From an uncultured Rhodospirillaceae bacterium (GTDB lineage Bacteria; Pseudomonadota; Alphaproteobacteria; Rhodospirillales; Casp-alpha2), in assembly GCA_913030825.1 (NCBI GenBank), contig CAJWCU010000001.1, positions 62,001-126,000 of the forward strand: DNA of 64,000 nt, written 5' to 3'. Both the position numbers and the translations under genes were made by a program. The notes beneath the pieces were generated by a model. The model worked only from the letters and a program-made list of their open reading frames with translations, searched no databases and was not told the origin of the DNA. This document shows, in pieces, positions 36,628 to 47,206 of the stretch. Numbering within the stretch: the stretch's first letter is position 1; every line of letters begins with the position of its first letter.

Positions 36628-37110
36628 TCAGGCGCCGAGGAGGGTGGGGCTCATGTGCCACATCAGCATCCAATGGCCGCCCTTTTCGGTGATGATGGGG
36701 TCGCGCTCCAGGCAGGCGACGGTGCCGGGATCGAAGGCGACGACGCCTGCGTTCGCGTCACCGCAAGTCAGGTAAGACGTGATCCGGCTCATGAAGGGGT
36801 CATGACCGACGACCATGGTGTCGTCGCTCCAGGCGGCGGCGGCTTCGACCAGACTGTCGAGCGGAGAAGCCGGGGTCAGGTTCTTCATTTCCTCGACGAT
36901 CCGCCCGGGGCCGATGACCGGCGAAAAGGCGAGCGCCGTCTGTTGGGCACGCAGAATTTCCGAATGAATGACCCGCGAAACCCGGATGCCCGCACGCCCC
37001 AGGAACGAGGCCATGCGGCCGACGTCTTTCTGGCCCTGCTCGCTAAGCGGCCGGTCCGGGTTTTCTTCCTTGGTTGTCGCCATCCCGTGGCGCACCAGGT
37101 AAAGCCGCAT
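36628..37110 (-). CDS. sixA: Phosphohistidine phosphatase SixA-like protein
   Basis: SixA is a small histidine-phosphatase-superfamily enzyme that removes phosphate from histidine phosphotransfer proteins. The 160-residue product has the catalytic LVRHGMA (H8), a conserved Arg in EILRAQQTA and the second His in VVGHDPF. This short form with only the core domain is the SixA type rather than a phosphoglycerate mutase. It lies downstream of the CHASE2 histidine kinase on the same strand (93-base gap), which fits a role in phosphorelay control, though that link is inference. Confidence 0.88.
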   Translation of the reverse strand: MRLYLVRHGMATTKEENPDRPLSEQGQKDVGRMASFLGRAGIRVSRVIHSEILRAQQTALAFSPVIGPGRIVEEMKNLTPASPLDSLVEAAAAWSDDTMVVGHDPFMSRITSYLTCGDANAGVVAFDPGTVACLERDPIITEKGGHWMLMWHMSPTLLGA

Positions 37111-37203
37111 GAGGGTGCTCCGAATTATTCCGCAAGGTGGGGTTTGGCGCGATGGTTCTTATATCAGGGCCCGACGGTTCCGAAAACTCAGAGGCCGCCG
37201 AAA

Positions 37204-39567
37204 TTACTTTTTGTTGCGGAAATCGATCACATTCTTGGGCCGATCCGGTTTTTCTTCGTCCCGGCGGCTGTCTTCTTCGCCATGCGGAGTGGACAAAGCA
37301 GGCGTTTCAGCGGTGAACAGACGGGCCGCCGGGAAAATCATACGCAGGTTCGTGCCTAACCCGGGTTTGCTGAAGATTTCGAGCCGTCCTCCATGGCTTC
37401 GAACGTAGGAATCGACAAGAGAAAGCCCCAGGCCGACACCGCCTTCCGGCCCACGGGTGTTGACCCCTCCGGCGCGGTAGAACGGTTTGGTGATGAATTC
37501 GATTTGATCTTCTTCGATCCCGACCCCGGTGTCGGAGACCTCGATCGCAAGGTCGCCTTTGCTGTTTAGATCGACCTTGATGGTCACCGAATCGCCGTCG
37601 TTGGAATATTTAATGGCGTTCGCCAGGATGTTGATGATGCATTGTTTGATCAGCCGCGCACTGCCCATCATTTGGGGCAGATCTTCGGCGATCTCGACCG
37701 TCACGAACCGGTTGCGTGTCTCCGGCCAGCCTTCGGCGATCCGCATCACACCCTTCAACGTTTGGCCGATATCGAACAGGGCTTCTTCCATGGTGAATTC
37801 GCCGACGTCGATCCGCGCCATGTCGAGCATCTCGTCGATCAGGCTCAACAGGTGCCGGCCACTTTCATGGACGCCGTCGGCATACCCCAGATAGGCTTTG
37901 GTCAGCGGCCCAAGCATTTCGTTTTTCATGATTTCGGAAAAGCCCAGGATTGCGTTCAGCGGCGTCCGGAGTTCATGCGACATGCTGGCGAGGACTTCCG
38001 ACTTGGCACGGTTCTGCTCCAGCGCCCGGTCCCGTTCCAGGCGATCCGAAATCTCCCGCTTCACCCGCTGTGTGACGTCCCGGAAATTGTAGGTATAGAA
38101 CACGCGGTCCGTCGTGCGCCGTTCCTCCGGCGCCTTGCGGGCGGTCTGGCGGCTGAATGTGCCGGGCATGAACTCCAGGTAGTATTCCGGTTCTCCATGC
38201 GGATTGAAGCGGACGACAATCGGTTGGCGTTTGTCGTCTTGAGAATCCTTCTTCTTCTCGGATTTGCCGGGGAACAGGAATTCCTTGTTGGCGGGCAGGA
38301 ATTCGTTGAGCGCCCGTCTTTCCAAGGGTTCATCCCCCGCCCTCAGCAAGGCCCGCGCGGCGTCGTTATGGACGACGATCTCACCATAGGAATTGGTCAC
38401 GACCAGGCCGTCGAAACTGTTCTCCATGACTTCTTCGATGAATGCCCGCTGATGCATCAAATTCATGCGTTGGCGAAAGATCAGGATGGCGTTGGCCCAA
38501 AGGTCGCGATAGGCGGAGAACAGGATGAAAGAGGCGACCAACAGAACGACCGCGGTCGGCGGCACGATGATCGGCATCAGAATCTGCAACAGCAGGACGA
38601 ATGCGATGAAGCCACCTGCGGCGGCTCCGCCGATGGCCGCGCTGGTCTGCCATCTCAGCAATTCAAGGCGGTTTCCGACCATCAATGAGATCAACAGAAG
38701 CCCGATGATGATCGCTTCGGGCCGGGGCGAATGCAGGGCCCGGCCCTGAACCAGGCTTTCAAATGCCAACGCCTGTAATTCGATGCCATGCAGGCGTCCG
38801 TAAACGGGTACCGCATGCTGATCGCCCAACTCGGTCGCGGCGGCCCCGACGAGAACTTTCTTGCCCTTAAGGGCGGACGGCGGAACCCGTCCTTCCAGCA
38901 CATCGACCAGCGCATACCTTGGTACGGAATTGATATCGATCCCGAAATCCAGCAAGAAACCGCCTTGGGTGAAGGCCGCAGGCCCGGCAAGCAGCGCCGA
39001 CATGGCCGGAACGTCGCCGCCCTTCCAAGGCACGACCACCGACATGCCCCGGATCAGGCCGTCGACCGATGGGCGGAAAACGACGTTTCCCAGCTGCGCC
39101 GATTTCATGAAATCGGCCAAGGGCTGGGTGTCGTGGGTATGAAGGTCAGCGCCCTGAGCGCTTGAGCGCTGCCGAAAGGCCGGCAGGATGATCTTGCCGC
39201 TCGCGCGGGCAATCGCCGCCGCCAGGGCGCGGTCTTGTTCGGGTGTGGAACGGGAAGAGAAGTCGACGTCGTAGCCGATTTCGCTGACGCCGGCGGCCAT
39301 CAATCGGTCGATGATGCGGGCGTGGATGCTTCGGGGCCAAGGCCAGACGCCGATCTCTTCCAGAGACCGCGGATCCATTTCGACCAGGACAAGGCGTCCG
39401 GTCGCCGGGCGCTTGGACATGGCGAAACCGCCATCGACGAATAGCCGGTCCAGCGGCCAGAACCAGCCAAGGGCATGGGCCGCCGAAACCAGAAAAAAAA
39501 TCAGGACATAAGGCAGATGCCGTATGGCTACGGCCCTAATCCCGGTCAGGGTCGGTTTTTCGTCGAT
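37204..39567 (-). CDS. CHASE2-domain sensor histidine kinase (non-canonical start likely)
   Basis: This is a membrane sensor kinase: extracytoplasmic CHASE2 domain, three membrane helices, a PAS-like domain, then HisKA and HATPase. From the ATG at 39420 it has 738 residues, with MDPRSLEEIGVWPWPRSIHA at the start of CHASE2, H-box SMSHELRTPLNAILGF, N-box NILANAIKYS, G1 DTGVGIEEDQ and G2 GVGLGLSLV. CHASE2 proteins need an N-terminal membrane helix, which this start lacks. The frame stays open upstream to 39597 and encodes one (LPYVLIFFLVSAAHALGWFW). No ATG, GTG or TTG is in it, but AAGGGGGG lies 8 bases before an in-frame ATC at 39567, which I take as the likely start (787 residues). The FecR gene is 67 bases upstream. 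Confidence 0.85.
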   Translation of the reverse strand: MDEKPTLTGIRAVAIRHLPYVLIFFLVSAAHALGWFWPLDRLFVDGGFAMSKRPATGRLVLVEMDPRSLEEIGVWPWPRSIHARIIDRLMAAGVSEIGYDVDFSSRSTPEQDRALAAAIARASGKIILPAFRQRSSAQGADLHTHDTQPLADFMKSAQLGNVVFRPSVDGLIRGMSVVVPWKGGDVPAMSALLAGPAAFTQGGFLLDFGIDINSVPRYALVDVLEGRVPPSALKGKKVLVGAAATELGDQHAVPVYGRLHGIELQALAFESLVQGRALHSPRPEAIIIGLLLISLMVGNRLELLRWQTSAAIGGAAAGGFIAFVLLLQILMPIIVPPTAVVLLVASFILFSAYRDLWANAILIFRQRMNLMHQRAFIEEVMENSFDGLVVTNSYGEIVVHNDAARALLRAGDEPLERRALNEFLPANKEFLFPGKSEKKKDSQDDKRQPIVVRFNPHGEPEYYLEFMPGTFSRQTARKAPEERRTTDRVFYTYNFRDVTQRVKREISDRLERDRALEQNRAKSEVLASMSHELRTPLNAILGFSEIMKNEMLGPLTKAYLGYADGVHESGRHLLSLIDEMLDMARIDVGEFTMEEALFDIGQTLKGVMRIAEGWPETRNRFVTVEIAEDLPQMMGSARLIKQCIINILANAIKYSNDGDSVTIKVDLNSKGDLAIEVSDTGVGIEEDQIEFITKPFYRAGGVNTRGPEGGVGLGLSLVDSYVRSHGGRLEIFSKPGLGTNLRMIFPAARLFTAETPALSTPHGEEDSRRDEEKPDRPKNVIDFRNKK

Positions 39568-39575
39568 GCCCGTAG

Positions 39576-39583
39576 CCCCCCTT
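39576..39583 (-). promoter_or_regulatory. Strong ribosome-binding site ahead of a non-ATG start
   Basis: On the minus strand AAGGGGGG occupies 39583-39576, and an in-frame ATC codon begins 8 bases later at 39567. The site would serve the CHASE2 kinase gene. There is no ATG, GTG or TTG in the reading frame between the stop at 39600-39598 and the ATG at 39420. Confidence 0.55.
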
Positions 39584-39634
39584 ATAACCTGACCGGTTCA
39601 GCCCGATCATGGTTTTGGCCGTGTCGATGGGCGA

Positions 39635-40708
39635 CTAGTTTTTTCCGCCGCCTTGCGAATGGCCGAAGCCGCTATTCCCAGGGTTTCCACCGCCATTGCC
39701 GGGATTTCCACCGCTGTTCCCCGGATTCGATCCACCGCCCTGGCCTTGGCCGAACGAACTATTCCCCGGGTTCGCGCCACCGCCCTGACTATGGCCGAAG
39801 GCACTGTTACCGGGCGTCCCGCCGATCACGCTGGAAAGCCCATGGGCCAAGCCCTTCGGCGTGTTGCCGCCCGGGTTGGTCGGGCCGTTCTGGGCGTTAT
39901 CGAAGGGATTGCCGCCCAATCCGCCTTTCTGCGGACCGCCGTCGCGGCGCAGAAGGCCGTTGCTGATCTGGCCCAGCGAGGTCGTTTCGCCAGTGATGGC
40001 ATGGGCGATCCGCACGCCTTTGGCCTTGCCCCGGCCTTTGCCGACGTCCCCGTTGCCTTGCGAACCCGACGACGCCTGGTCGCCGACGCCGCGGTCGGTG
40101 GCGGGCGAGGGCGAGGCTGCCGGTGTATCCTGAATGCCGACGCGGCCCCCGCCTTGGGGGCTGACCGCGGTCTGGCCGGGCCGAACGAAAACCGATTGGC
40201 CGGAGCGGATATCGGCAACCTGAACCAAGCCGCTGATCACATGGACCACGGCCCCCTGCGCGCCGACGCTGGTGGTGAAGGTCGTGCCCTTGACGACAAC
40301 GGCGACATCCGGGGTCAGGACCTCGAAATGCTGTTCCTTGCGTTTCTCCACATCGAACAGAAGCGTTCCGATAACATGGCGGATACGGGTCATCATCCCG
40401 TCTTTCCCGTCGCCGGGCACTTCCATGACGCTGTTGGGGGAGACAACGATCGTGTTCTTGCCACGGCGAAGCACGGCGCGGCCATCGCCGTCGGTGACGA
40501 TCCGCTGTCCGGCGCCGATCTCGTCCCCGGACGACAGGGCGACCGGACGGATGCCGTTTTGCGTGACATGAACATTGCCGGCGCTTTCCACGATCGTCCA
40601 GGTCCCGCCCTCATCGGCGGCAACCGGCGCACAGATGGACAACATCGTCACGAGAAAAAAGACCGCCGCACTCAGGATAGGAGCGGCTTTGTGATTTTGG
40701 ATCGCCAT
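39635..40708 (-). CDS. FecR-domain protein with Gly/Asn-rich repeat C-terminus
   Basis: The 357-residue exported protein has a signal peptide (residues 1-31, ending VAA) and a FecR-type domain (about 50-170, with GDEIGAGQRIVTDGDGRAVL, DVEKRKEQHFEVLTPDVAVV and VKGTTFTTSV). A long low-complexity C-terminus (about 190-357) follows, of Gly, Asn, Ser, Gln and Pro, with repeated units such as GNSGFGHSQGGG and GNPGNGGG. In this context the FecR domain is likely a periplasmic or surface module working with the CHASE2 kinase encoded next, not an iron sigma-factor regulator, since no sigma gene is present. It is divergent from the TpsB-type gene. Confidence 0.85.
   Translation of the reverse strand: MAIQNHKAAPILSAAVFFLVTMLSICAPVAADEGGTWTIVESAGNVHVTQNGIRPVALSSGDEIGAGQRIVTDGDGRAVLRRGKNTIVVSPNSVMEVPGDGKDGMMTRIRHVIGTLLFDVEKRKEQHFEVLTPDVAVVVKGTTFTTSVGAQGAVVHVISGLVQVADIRSGQSVFVRPGQTAVSPQGGGRVGIQDTPAASPSPATDRGVGDQASSGSQGNGDVGKGRGKAKGVRIAHAITGETTSLGQISNGLLRRDGGPQKGGLGGNPFDNAQNGPTNPGGNTPKGLAHGLSSVIGGTPGNSAFGHSQGGGANPGNSSFGQGQGGGSNPGNSGGNPGNGGGNPGNSGFGHSQGGGKN
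39645..39815 (-). repeat. Repeats coding for the FecR protein's Gly/Asn-rich tail
   Basis: The DNA at about 39645-39815 consists of imperfect direct repeats built on units for N/S-P-G-N-S and FGHSQGGG or FGQGQGGG. The two units FGHSQGGG near 39644-39667 and 39785-39808 are almost identical in DNA. Copy-number change between strains is likely. Confidence 0.6.
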
Positions 40709-40863
40709 GTCTAAGAGGACCTACATATTTATGATGATTTTCTAAATCGCTCTTTCGGGGGGAGTCCCAGGAAAGAGCGAATAATCGGTTTTTTATCCTC
40801 GTTGAGCACGATGTGTTGGCGTAATTTTAAGACCATGTTAACGATATAGTTTTGGGGGTCAAT

Positions 40864-40881
40864 ACACACTTAAGTATGTGT
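40864..40881. promoter_or_regulatory. Dyad in the AT-rich FecR / TpsB divergent region
   Basis: The 235-base divergent region is much richer in A+T than its surroundings, so it should hold both promoters. Within it ACACA (40864-40868) and TGTGT (40877-40881) flank the palindrome ACTTAAGT (40868-40875). This pair of overlapping dyads about 65-80 bases before the TpsB start is a candidate operator. Confidence 0.35.
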
Positions 40882-40943
40882 TATTTCTCTCTGATCGATG
40901 ATGCCGCCATCGTCGGAAATTGGCTGGGGCCTCTGTGATTTTG

Positions 40944-42626
40944 ATGATTGGGAAGATGTGGAAACGGGTATCGGTGTCGGCCGCGTTGCTGACCGGTGCC
41001 GTGTCCCTGATCGGTCCTGCCGGCGCGCAATCGACGGGGGCGTCCTCGAACCCGACGCAGATCGAACGGCAGATCGACGCACAACAACCCCGGCGCCCGA
41101 ACGTCCTGCAGCCGAATTTGGACGTGTTGCCCGACTCCCAGGTCACGCCGTTGAGGGACGCTTTTTCGTTTGTTTTAAGCGCCGTCGCGATCGACGGGGC
41201 CGAACGGTTTTCGCCGGCCGAACTGGCCCCCTTATACCGAAAATATCTGGCGACCCGCGTCACCGAGGCCGAGGTTCAGGAAATCGCCCAGGCGATCACC
41301 AAGACCTATCGGGATGCCGGATACCTGTTTTCGACGGCCGATGTGCCGCCGCAGGACGTACTGGCCGGGGTGTTGCGTATCCGCGTGACCGAAGGCTATG
41401 TCGCAGAGGTCAAGCTGAGCGACGGGGTCGAACGTGATGGCGCCTTGTCGGCCTATCTTTCCCAAATTCTCGCGGAACGGCCGGTGCGCCTGGAGACCAT
41501 CGAGCGGGCGCTTTTGCTGATCAACGATCTTCCTGATATCTCGCTCATCGACGCGAGTATCAGTGACGGCACGGAGCCGGGGGCGAAGGTCCTGAATCTG
41601 AAAGTCGAGCCAAGAGCCTTCAACGCCGATCTCTATATGGATAACCGGGGGACGCCCTCTTCGGGGCGCCTGCAGACCTGGGTTTCCGCTTCGGCGAACG
41701 GCGTATTGTCGACCGGGGACCAGTTTCAGATCGGCGTCTTCACGATCCCCGATGCCCCGCGCGAGCTTCTTTACGGCCTGATCAGCTGGACCCAACCGCT
41801 GGGGTCGTGGGGCACCACAGCCGAGATCGCCTTGTCCGGCAGTAAGATCGACGCCGGCGCGGATTTGGCGGATAGCGAGACGGAATCCGATAGCCGGCGC
41901 ATTCATCTGACCCTGCGTCATCCGATCCTGCGTACGCGCCGCCACAGTCTGTGGGCGATTGGCGAACTGGATTTCTATAACGTCAACGAAGACCAGTCCG
42001 GCGCACGGACCTACGAAGACCGCAATCGCATGGTGCGGCTGGGGGCCGAGTATTATGTGCCCGATGCCCTGGGCGGCGATTTCTACACCAAGGCCGTCTA
42101 TACCCGCGGACTCGATATCCTGGGGGCGTCCAACGCGGGTAACGGCCAGTTATCGCGGTTCGACGGCAAGGCCACGTTCGACAAAATCGCCTTGGAAGTG
42201 CGCCGGTTGCAGAACCTTTGGGGCGGCTTCGGATTGTTCGCGCAGGCAAAGGGACAGTGGGCCAATCAACCCCTGTTGACCGCATCGGAATTTTCCCTGG
42301 GCGGCAGTCAGTATGGTCGGGCCTACGATTACGGCGAGGCCGTGGGGGACCGCGGCGTGGCCGGATTGGTGGAGCTTCGCTACACCGGTAAGGAGCCGAC
42401 GGATTGGCTCGCGTCGTATGACCTCTATGCCTTCTACGACGGGGGCTTGGCCTGGAACGACGGCGCCGCCCGCCAGGTCCTGACATCCGCCGGGGGCGGT
42501 GTGCGGGCCAGCTTCGCCAAAGGTATCTATGCGGACCTTCAGGCGGCGAAACCGCTGAACCACGAAGTCTCGACAGAGGCGGATAAAGACCTTCGGGTGC
42601 TGTTCTCCCTTGGCATGGGGCTTTAG
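40944..42626 (+). CDS. TpsB-type outer-membrane transporter (ShlB/FhaC/HecB family)
   Basis: This outer-membrane pore of a two-partner secretion system exports a large TpsA exoprotein. The 560-residue protein has a signal peptide (to about residue 28, ending AGA), a POTRA-type periplasmic domain (about 80-180, with TEAEVQEIAQAITKTYRDAG and VLRIRVTEGYV), then a long beta-strand-rich barrel domain ending in FSLGMGL, whose C-terminal residue Leu (or Phe in the family) closes the barrel. The start is uncertain: ATG 40944, GTG 40935 and TTG 40920 share the frame, and none has a strong site. No TpsA gene lies next to it in the window. Confidence 0.88.
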   Translation: MIGKMWKRVSVSAALLTGAVSLIGPAGAQSTGASSNPTQIERQIDAQQPRRPNVLQPNLDVLPDSQVTPLRDAFSFVLSAVAIDGAERFSPAELAPLYRKYLATRVTEAEVQEIAQAITKTYRDAGYLFSTADVPPQDVLAGVLRIRVTEGYVAEVKLSDGVERDGALSAYLSQILAERPVRLETIERALLLINDLPDISLIDASISDGTEPGAKVLNLKVEPRAFNADLYMDNRGTPSSGRLQTWVSASANGVLSTGDQFQIGVFTIPDAPRELLYGLISWTQPLGSWGTTAEIALSGSKIDAGADLADSETESDSRRIHLTLRHPILRTRRHSLWAIGELDFYNVNEDQSGARTYEDRNRMVRLGAEYYVPDALGGDFYTKAVYTRGLDILGASNAGNGQLSRFDGKATFDKIALEVRRLQNLWGGFGLFAQAKGQWANQPLLTASEFSLGGSQYGRAYDYGEAVGDRGVAGLVELRYTGKEPTDWLASYDLYAFYDGGLAWNDGAARQVLTSAGGGVRASFAKGIYADLQAAKPLNHEVSTEADKDLRVLFSLGMGL

Positions 42627-42744
42627 TCCGGGAGAGTCCTCTTCCATCCCGCCATCAGGATTACCTAGTAGATAATTGGGCCGTTCCGCAGCCTGAATAG
42701 GGCTGGCGGATGGCCTGCCGGTTCGCACGGTGCGATAGGGGCAA

Positions 42745-42774
42745 TAAAAAACGCCGCCCGAAGGCGGCGTTTCT
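42745..42774. terminator. Bidirectional terminator between TpsB and atpC
   Basis: AAACGCCGCC (42749-42758) and GGCGGCGTTT (42763-42772) form a 10-bp stem with a 4-base loop. On the minus strand the loop reads TTCG closed by C-G, an extra-stable tetraloop, and the stem runs into TTTTTTATTGC, so it terminates the atp operon. On the plus strand GTTTCTC follows, giving weaker termination of the TpsB gene. Confidence 0.85.
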
Positions 42775-42795
42775 CATGATGTTCTATTCGGTCGA

Positions 42796-43197
42796 TCAGG
42801 CGACGGCGGCGACCATCGCTTCGGCCACCTTGATCGCGGCCTCGGCATCGGATTTCGCCTTGTCGTCGGCCGCGTCGGAAAGGGCTTTCTTTGCCGTTTC
42901 CAGCCGTTCCGTGGCCTGGGCCTTGTCGATCTCACCGACCGGCACGGCTTCCTCGGCGAGGACCGTGCAGGTTTCCGGATTGACCTCGACGAAGCCGCCG
43001 GCCACGAAGATCTGGGCTTTGACCTTGCCGCCTTCGTGGATGTCGATGACACCCGGGCGGACGGTGCCGATCAGCAGCGAGTGGCCGGGCAATACACCCA
43101 AGTCGCCTTCGCCACCGGGCACCACGACCATCTCCACGGGCTCGGAGGCGACGAGCCTCTCGGGCGAGACCAGATCGAATTGGATCGTATCTGCCAT
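42796..43197 (-). CDS. atpC: F1 ATP synthase epsilon subunit
   Basis: The epsilon subunit is the small rotor and inhibitory subunit of F1. The 133-residue protein has the N-terminal beta sandwich (IQFDLVSPERLVASEPVEMV, GGEGDLGVLPGHSLLIGTV) and a C-terminal helical part rich in Ala and Lys. Length is normal. It is the last gene of the atpHAGDC operon, 31 bases after atpD, followed by the hairpin terminator. Confidence 0.94.
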   Translation of the reverse strand: MADTIQFDLVSPERLVASEPVEMVVVPGGEGDLGVLPGHSLLIGTVRPGVIDIHEGGKVKAQIFVAGGFVEVNPETCTVLAEEAVPVGEIDKAQATERLETAKKALSDAADDKAKSDAEAAIKVAEAMVAAVA

Positions 43198-43228
43198 CTA
43201 TCGGGTGTCCTTCGTTCGCGCGTCGGCC

Positions 43229-44671
<1,443 letters not shown>

Positions 44672-44683
44672 TCAAATCGGTCT

Positions 44684-45577
44684 CTAGAGCGCTTCCGCGC
44701 CCGAGATGATTTCGATGAGTTCCTTAGTAATGAATGCCTGACGCGTGCGGTTGTAGGTCAGTGTCAGGCCGTCGATCATTTCGCCGGCGTTGCGCGTGGC
44801 GCTGTCCATGGCGGTCATGCGCGCGCCGTGTTCCGAAGCCGCGCTTTCCAGAAGAGCCTGGAAAATCTGGATCGCCAGATTGCGCGGCAGCAGCACGTCG
44901 AGAATTTCCGTTTCTTCCGGCTCGTACAGATAGACGCCGCCGCTTTCCTCGGCCGATTTCTCTTCTTCCGTTTCGCCCTTGGGCGGCTGGAAGGGAATGA
45001 CCTGCTGCTTGGTGATGACCTGGGTCATCGCGGACTGGAAGCGGTTGAAGATCACGGTGCAGACGTCGAATTCGCCGGCATCGAACATTTCGGTGATTTT
45101 GTCGGCGACCGCGTCGGCTTCCTCGAACAGGACGCCGCGCTTGCCGATCCCTTCGAAGGTCTCGACGATGTCGCCCGCGAAATCGCGTTTCAGAAGATCG
45201 CGCGCCTTCTTGCCGACGCAGATGATCTTGACCGTCTTGCCGTCGGTCTTGAGCCGGCGGACCGTATTGCGGGTCTCGCGCACGATGGAGCCGTTGAAAC
45301 CGCCGCACAGTCCGCGGTCTGCGGTGCAGGCGACGATCAAATGCGTGTCGTCCGAACCGGTCCCCGCGAGCATCTTCGGCGCACCTTCCATATTGGCGAC
45401 CGAGGCGCCGACGTTGGCCACCATGCCCTCCATGCGTTCGGCATAGGGGCGGGCGGCCTCGGCACCTTCCTGCGCGCGGCGCAGTTTCGCCGCGGCCACC
45501 ATCTTCATGGCCGAGGTGATCTTCTGCGTCGACTTGACGCTGTTGATCCGGATTTTCAGATCCTTGAGCGAAGGCAT
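44684..45577 (-). CDS. atpG: F1 ATP synthase gamma subunit
   Basis: The gamma subunit is the central rotor shaft of F1. The 297-residue protein shows the coiled N-terminal helix ([20 protein letters not shown]) and C-terminal helix ([20 protein letters not shown]), both conserved, with the Rossmann-like middle ([15 protein letters not shown]). It includes a short insertion rich in Glu and Lys (about 195-210) seen in several alphaproteobacteria. It lies 80 bases after atpA in the operon. Confidence 0.96.
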   Translation of the reverse strand: MPSLKDLKIRINSVKSTQKITSAMKMVAAAKLRRAQEGAEAARPYAERMEGMVANVGASVANMEGAPKMLAGTGSDDTHLIVACTADRGLCGGFNGSIVRETRNTVRRLKTDGKTVKIICVGKKARDLLKRDFAGDIVETFEGIGKRGVLFEEADAVADKITEMFDAGEFDVCTVIFNRFQSAMTQVITKQQVIPFQPPKGETEEEKSAEESGGVYLYEPEETEILDVLLPRNLAIQIFQALLESAASEHGARMTAMDSATRNAGEMIDGLTLTYNRTRQAFITKELIEIISGAEAL

Positions 45578-45657
45578 GAAAGCGCTTTCCTCGTTTTTTC
45601 GTCAGGATGGGCGCCCGATGTTCCGGGCGCCCGTCGGTGAATGACCTGTCCCGACGC

Positions 45658-47193
45658 TTAGGCCGCGAAGGATTTGGTGAAGTCGTCCAGGAACTTCTTC
45701 AGCTTTTCGCTGGTGTCGTCGCTGAGCGCCTTTTCCTCGGTGATCGTCGCCAGGATGTCCGCACCCTTGTCGCGCACGGCGTCCAGCAGGCGGCTTTCAT
45801 AGGTCGTGATGTCGCCCACCGCGATCTTATCGGCGAAGCCCTGGGTGCCGGCGAAGATGACCACGACCTGTTCGGCAACGGTCAGCGGCGAATACTGCGG
45901 CTGCTTCAGCAGTTCCGTCAGGCGTTCGCCACGGGCCAGCAGACGCTGCGTCGCCGGATCGAGGTCCGAAGCGAACTGGGCGAAGGCGGCCATTTCACGG
46001 TACTGGGCCAGTTCCAGTTTGATGGAGCCGGAAACCTGCTTCATCGCCTTGGTCTGGGCGGCGGAACCGACGCGCGAGACCGACAGGCCGACGTTCACGG
46101 CCGGGCGGATGCCCTTATAGAAGAGTTCCGTTTCCAGGAAGATCTGACCGTCGGTGATGGAAATCACGTTGGTCGGGATATAGGCGGAGACGTCACCGGC
46201 CTGGGTCTCGATGACCGGCAGGGCGGTCAGCGAACCGGCGCCCAGGTCGTCGTTCATTTTGGCCGCGCGCTCGAGCAGGCGGGAGTGAACGTAGAACACG
46301 TCACCCGGATAGGCTTCACGGCCCGGCGGACGGCGAAGCAGCAGGGACATCTGACGGTAGGCGACGGCCTGCTTGGACAAATCGTCATACGCGATCACGG
46401 CGTGCATGCCGTTGTCGCGGAAGTATTCGCCCATGGCGCAGCCCGTATAGGGGGCCAGGAACTGCATCGGCGCCGGCTCGGAAGCCGTGGCGGCGACGAC
46501 GATGGAATACTTCATGGCGTCGTAATCTTCGAGCGTCTTGACCAGCTGGGCCACGGTGGACCGCTTCTGGCCGATGGCGACGTAAACGCAGTAGAGCTTT
46601 TCCGACTCGTCCTTGGCGTTCTCGTTGACCGACTTCTGGTTCAGGATGGTGTCGATGATCACGGCGGTCTTGCCGGTCTGGCGGTCGCCGATGATCAGTT
46701 CGCGCTGGCCGCGGCCGACCGGGATCAGGCTGTCGATCGCCTTCAGGCCCGTCTGCACCGGCTCGTGCACGGATTTACGCGGGATGATGCCCGGCGCCTT
46801 GACTTCGACCAGGCGGCGTTCGGTGGCGTCGATTTCGCCCTTGCCGTCGATCGGGTTGCCCAGGCCGTCGACAACGCGGCCCAGCAGGCCCTTGCCCACC
46901 GGAACGTCGACGATGTCGCCCGTCCGCTTGACGGTGTCGCCCTCTTTAATGTCCCGGTCGTCGCCGAAAATAACGACACCGACGTTGTCGGTTTCCAGGT
47001 TGAGCGCCATGCCCTTGATGCCGCCCGGGAATTCGACCATTTCGCCGGCCTGGACCTGGTCCAGACCGTAGACACGGGCGATGCCGTCACCGACGGACAG
47101 CACCTGGCCGACTTCCGCGACCTCGGCTTCGGAGCCGAAATCGGCGATCTGTTTCTTAAGAATGGCGGAGATTTCCGCGGCGCGGATTTCCAT
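45658..47193 (-). CDS. atpA: F1 ATP synthase alpha subunit
   Basis: The alpha subunit forms the non-catalytic nucleotide sites of F1. The 511-residue protein has the P-loop GDRQTGKT at 169-176, the Arg-finger region [20 protein letters not shown] and an N-terminal delta-binding segment. Length and motifs are standard. atpH ends 13 bases before it. Confidence 0.97.
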   Translation of the reverse strand: MEIRAAEISAILKKQIADFGSEAEVAEVGQVLSVGDGIARVYGLDQVQAGEMVEFPGGIKGMALNLETDNVGVVIFGDDRDIKEGDTVKRTGDIVDVPVGKGLLGRVVDGLGNPIDGKGEIDATERRLVEVKAPGIIPRKSVHEPVQTGLKAIDSLIPVGRGQRELIIGDRQTGKTAVIIDTILNQKSVNENAKDESEKLYCVYVAIGQKRSTVAQLVKTLEDYDAMKYSIVVAATASEPAPMQFLAPYTGCAMGEYFRDNGMHAVIAYDDLSKQAVAYRQMSLLLRRPPGREAYPGDVFYVHSRLLERAAKMNDDLGAGSLTALPVIETQAGDVSAYIPTNVISITDGQIFLETELFYKGIRPAVNVGLSVSRVGSAAQTKAMKQVSGSIKLELAQYREMAAFAQFASDLDPATQRLLARGERLTELLKQPQYSPLTVAEQVVVIFAGTQGFADKIAVGDITTYESRLLDAVRDKGADILATITEEKALSDDTSEKLKKFLDDFTKSFAA

Positions 47194-47206
47194 GTTGGGA
47201 TCCCCT

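Noticed and set aside
39645-39815. CRISPR-like repeat array
   Set aside because: The repeats are short, imperfect, in frame and code for a Gly/Asn-rich protein tail; there are no unique spacers and no cas genes.
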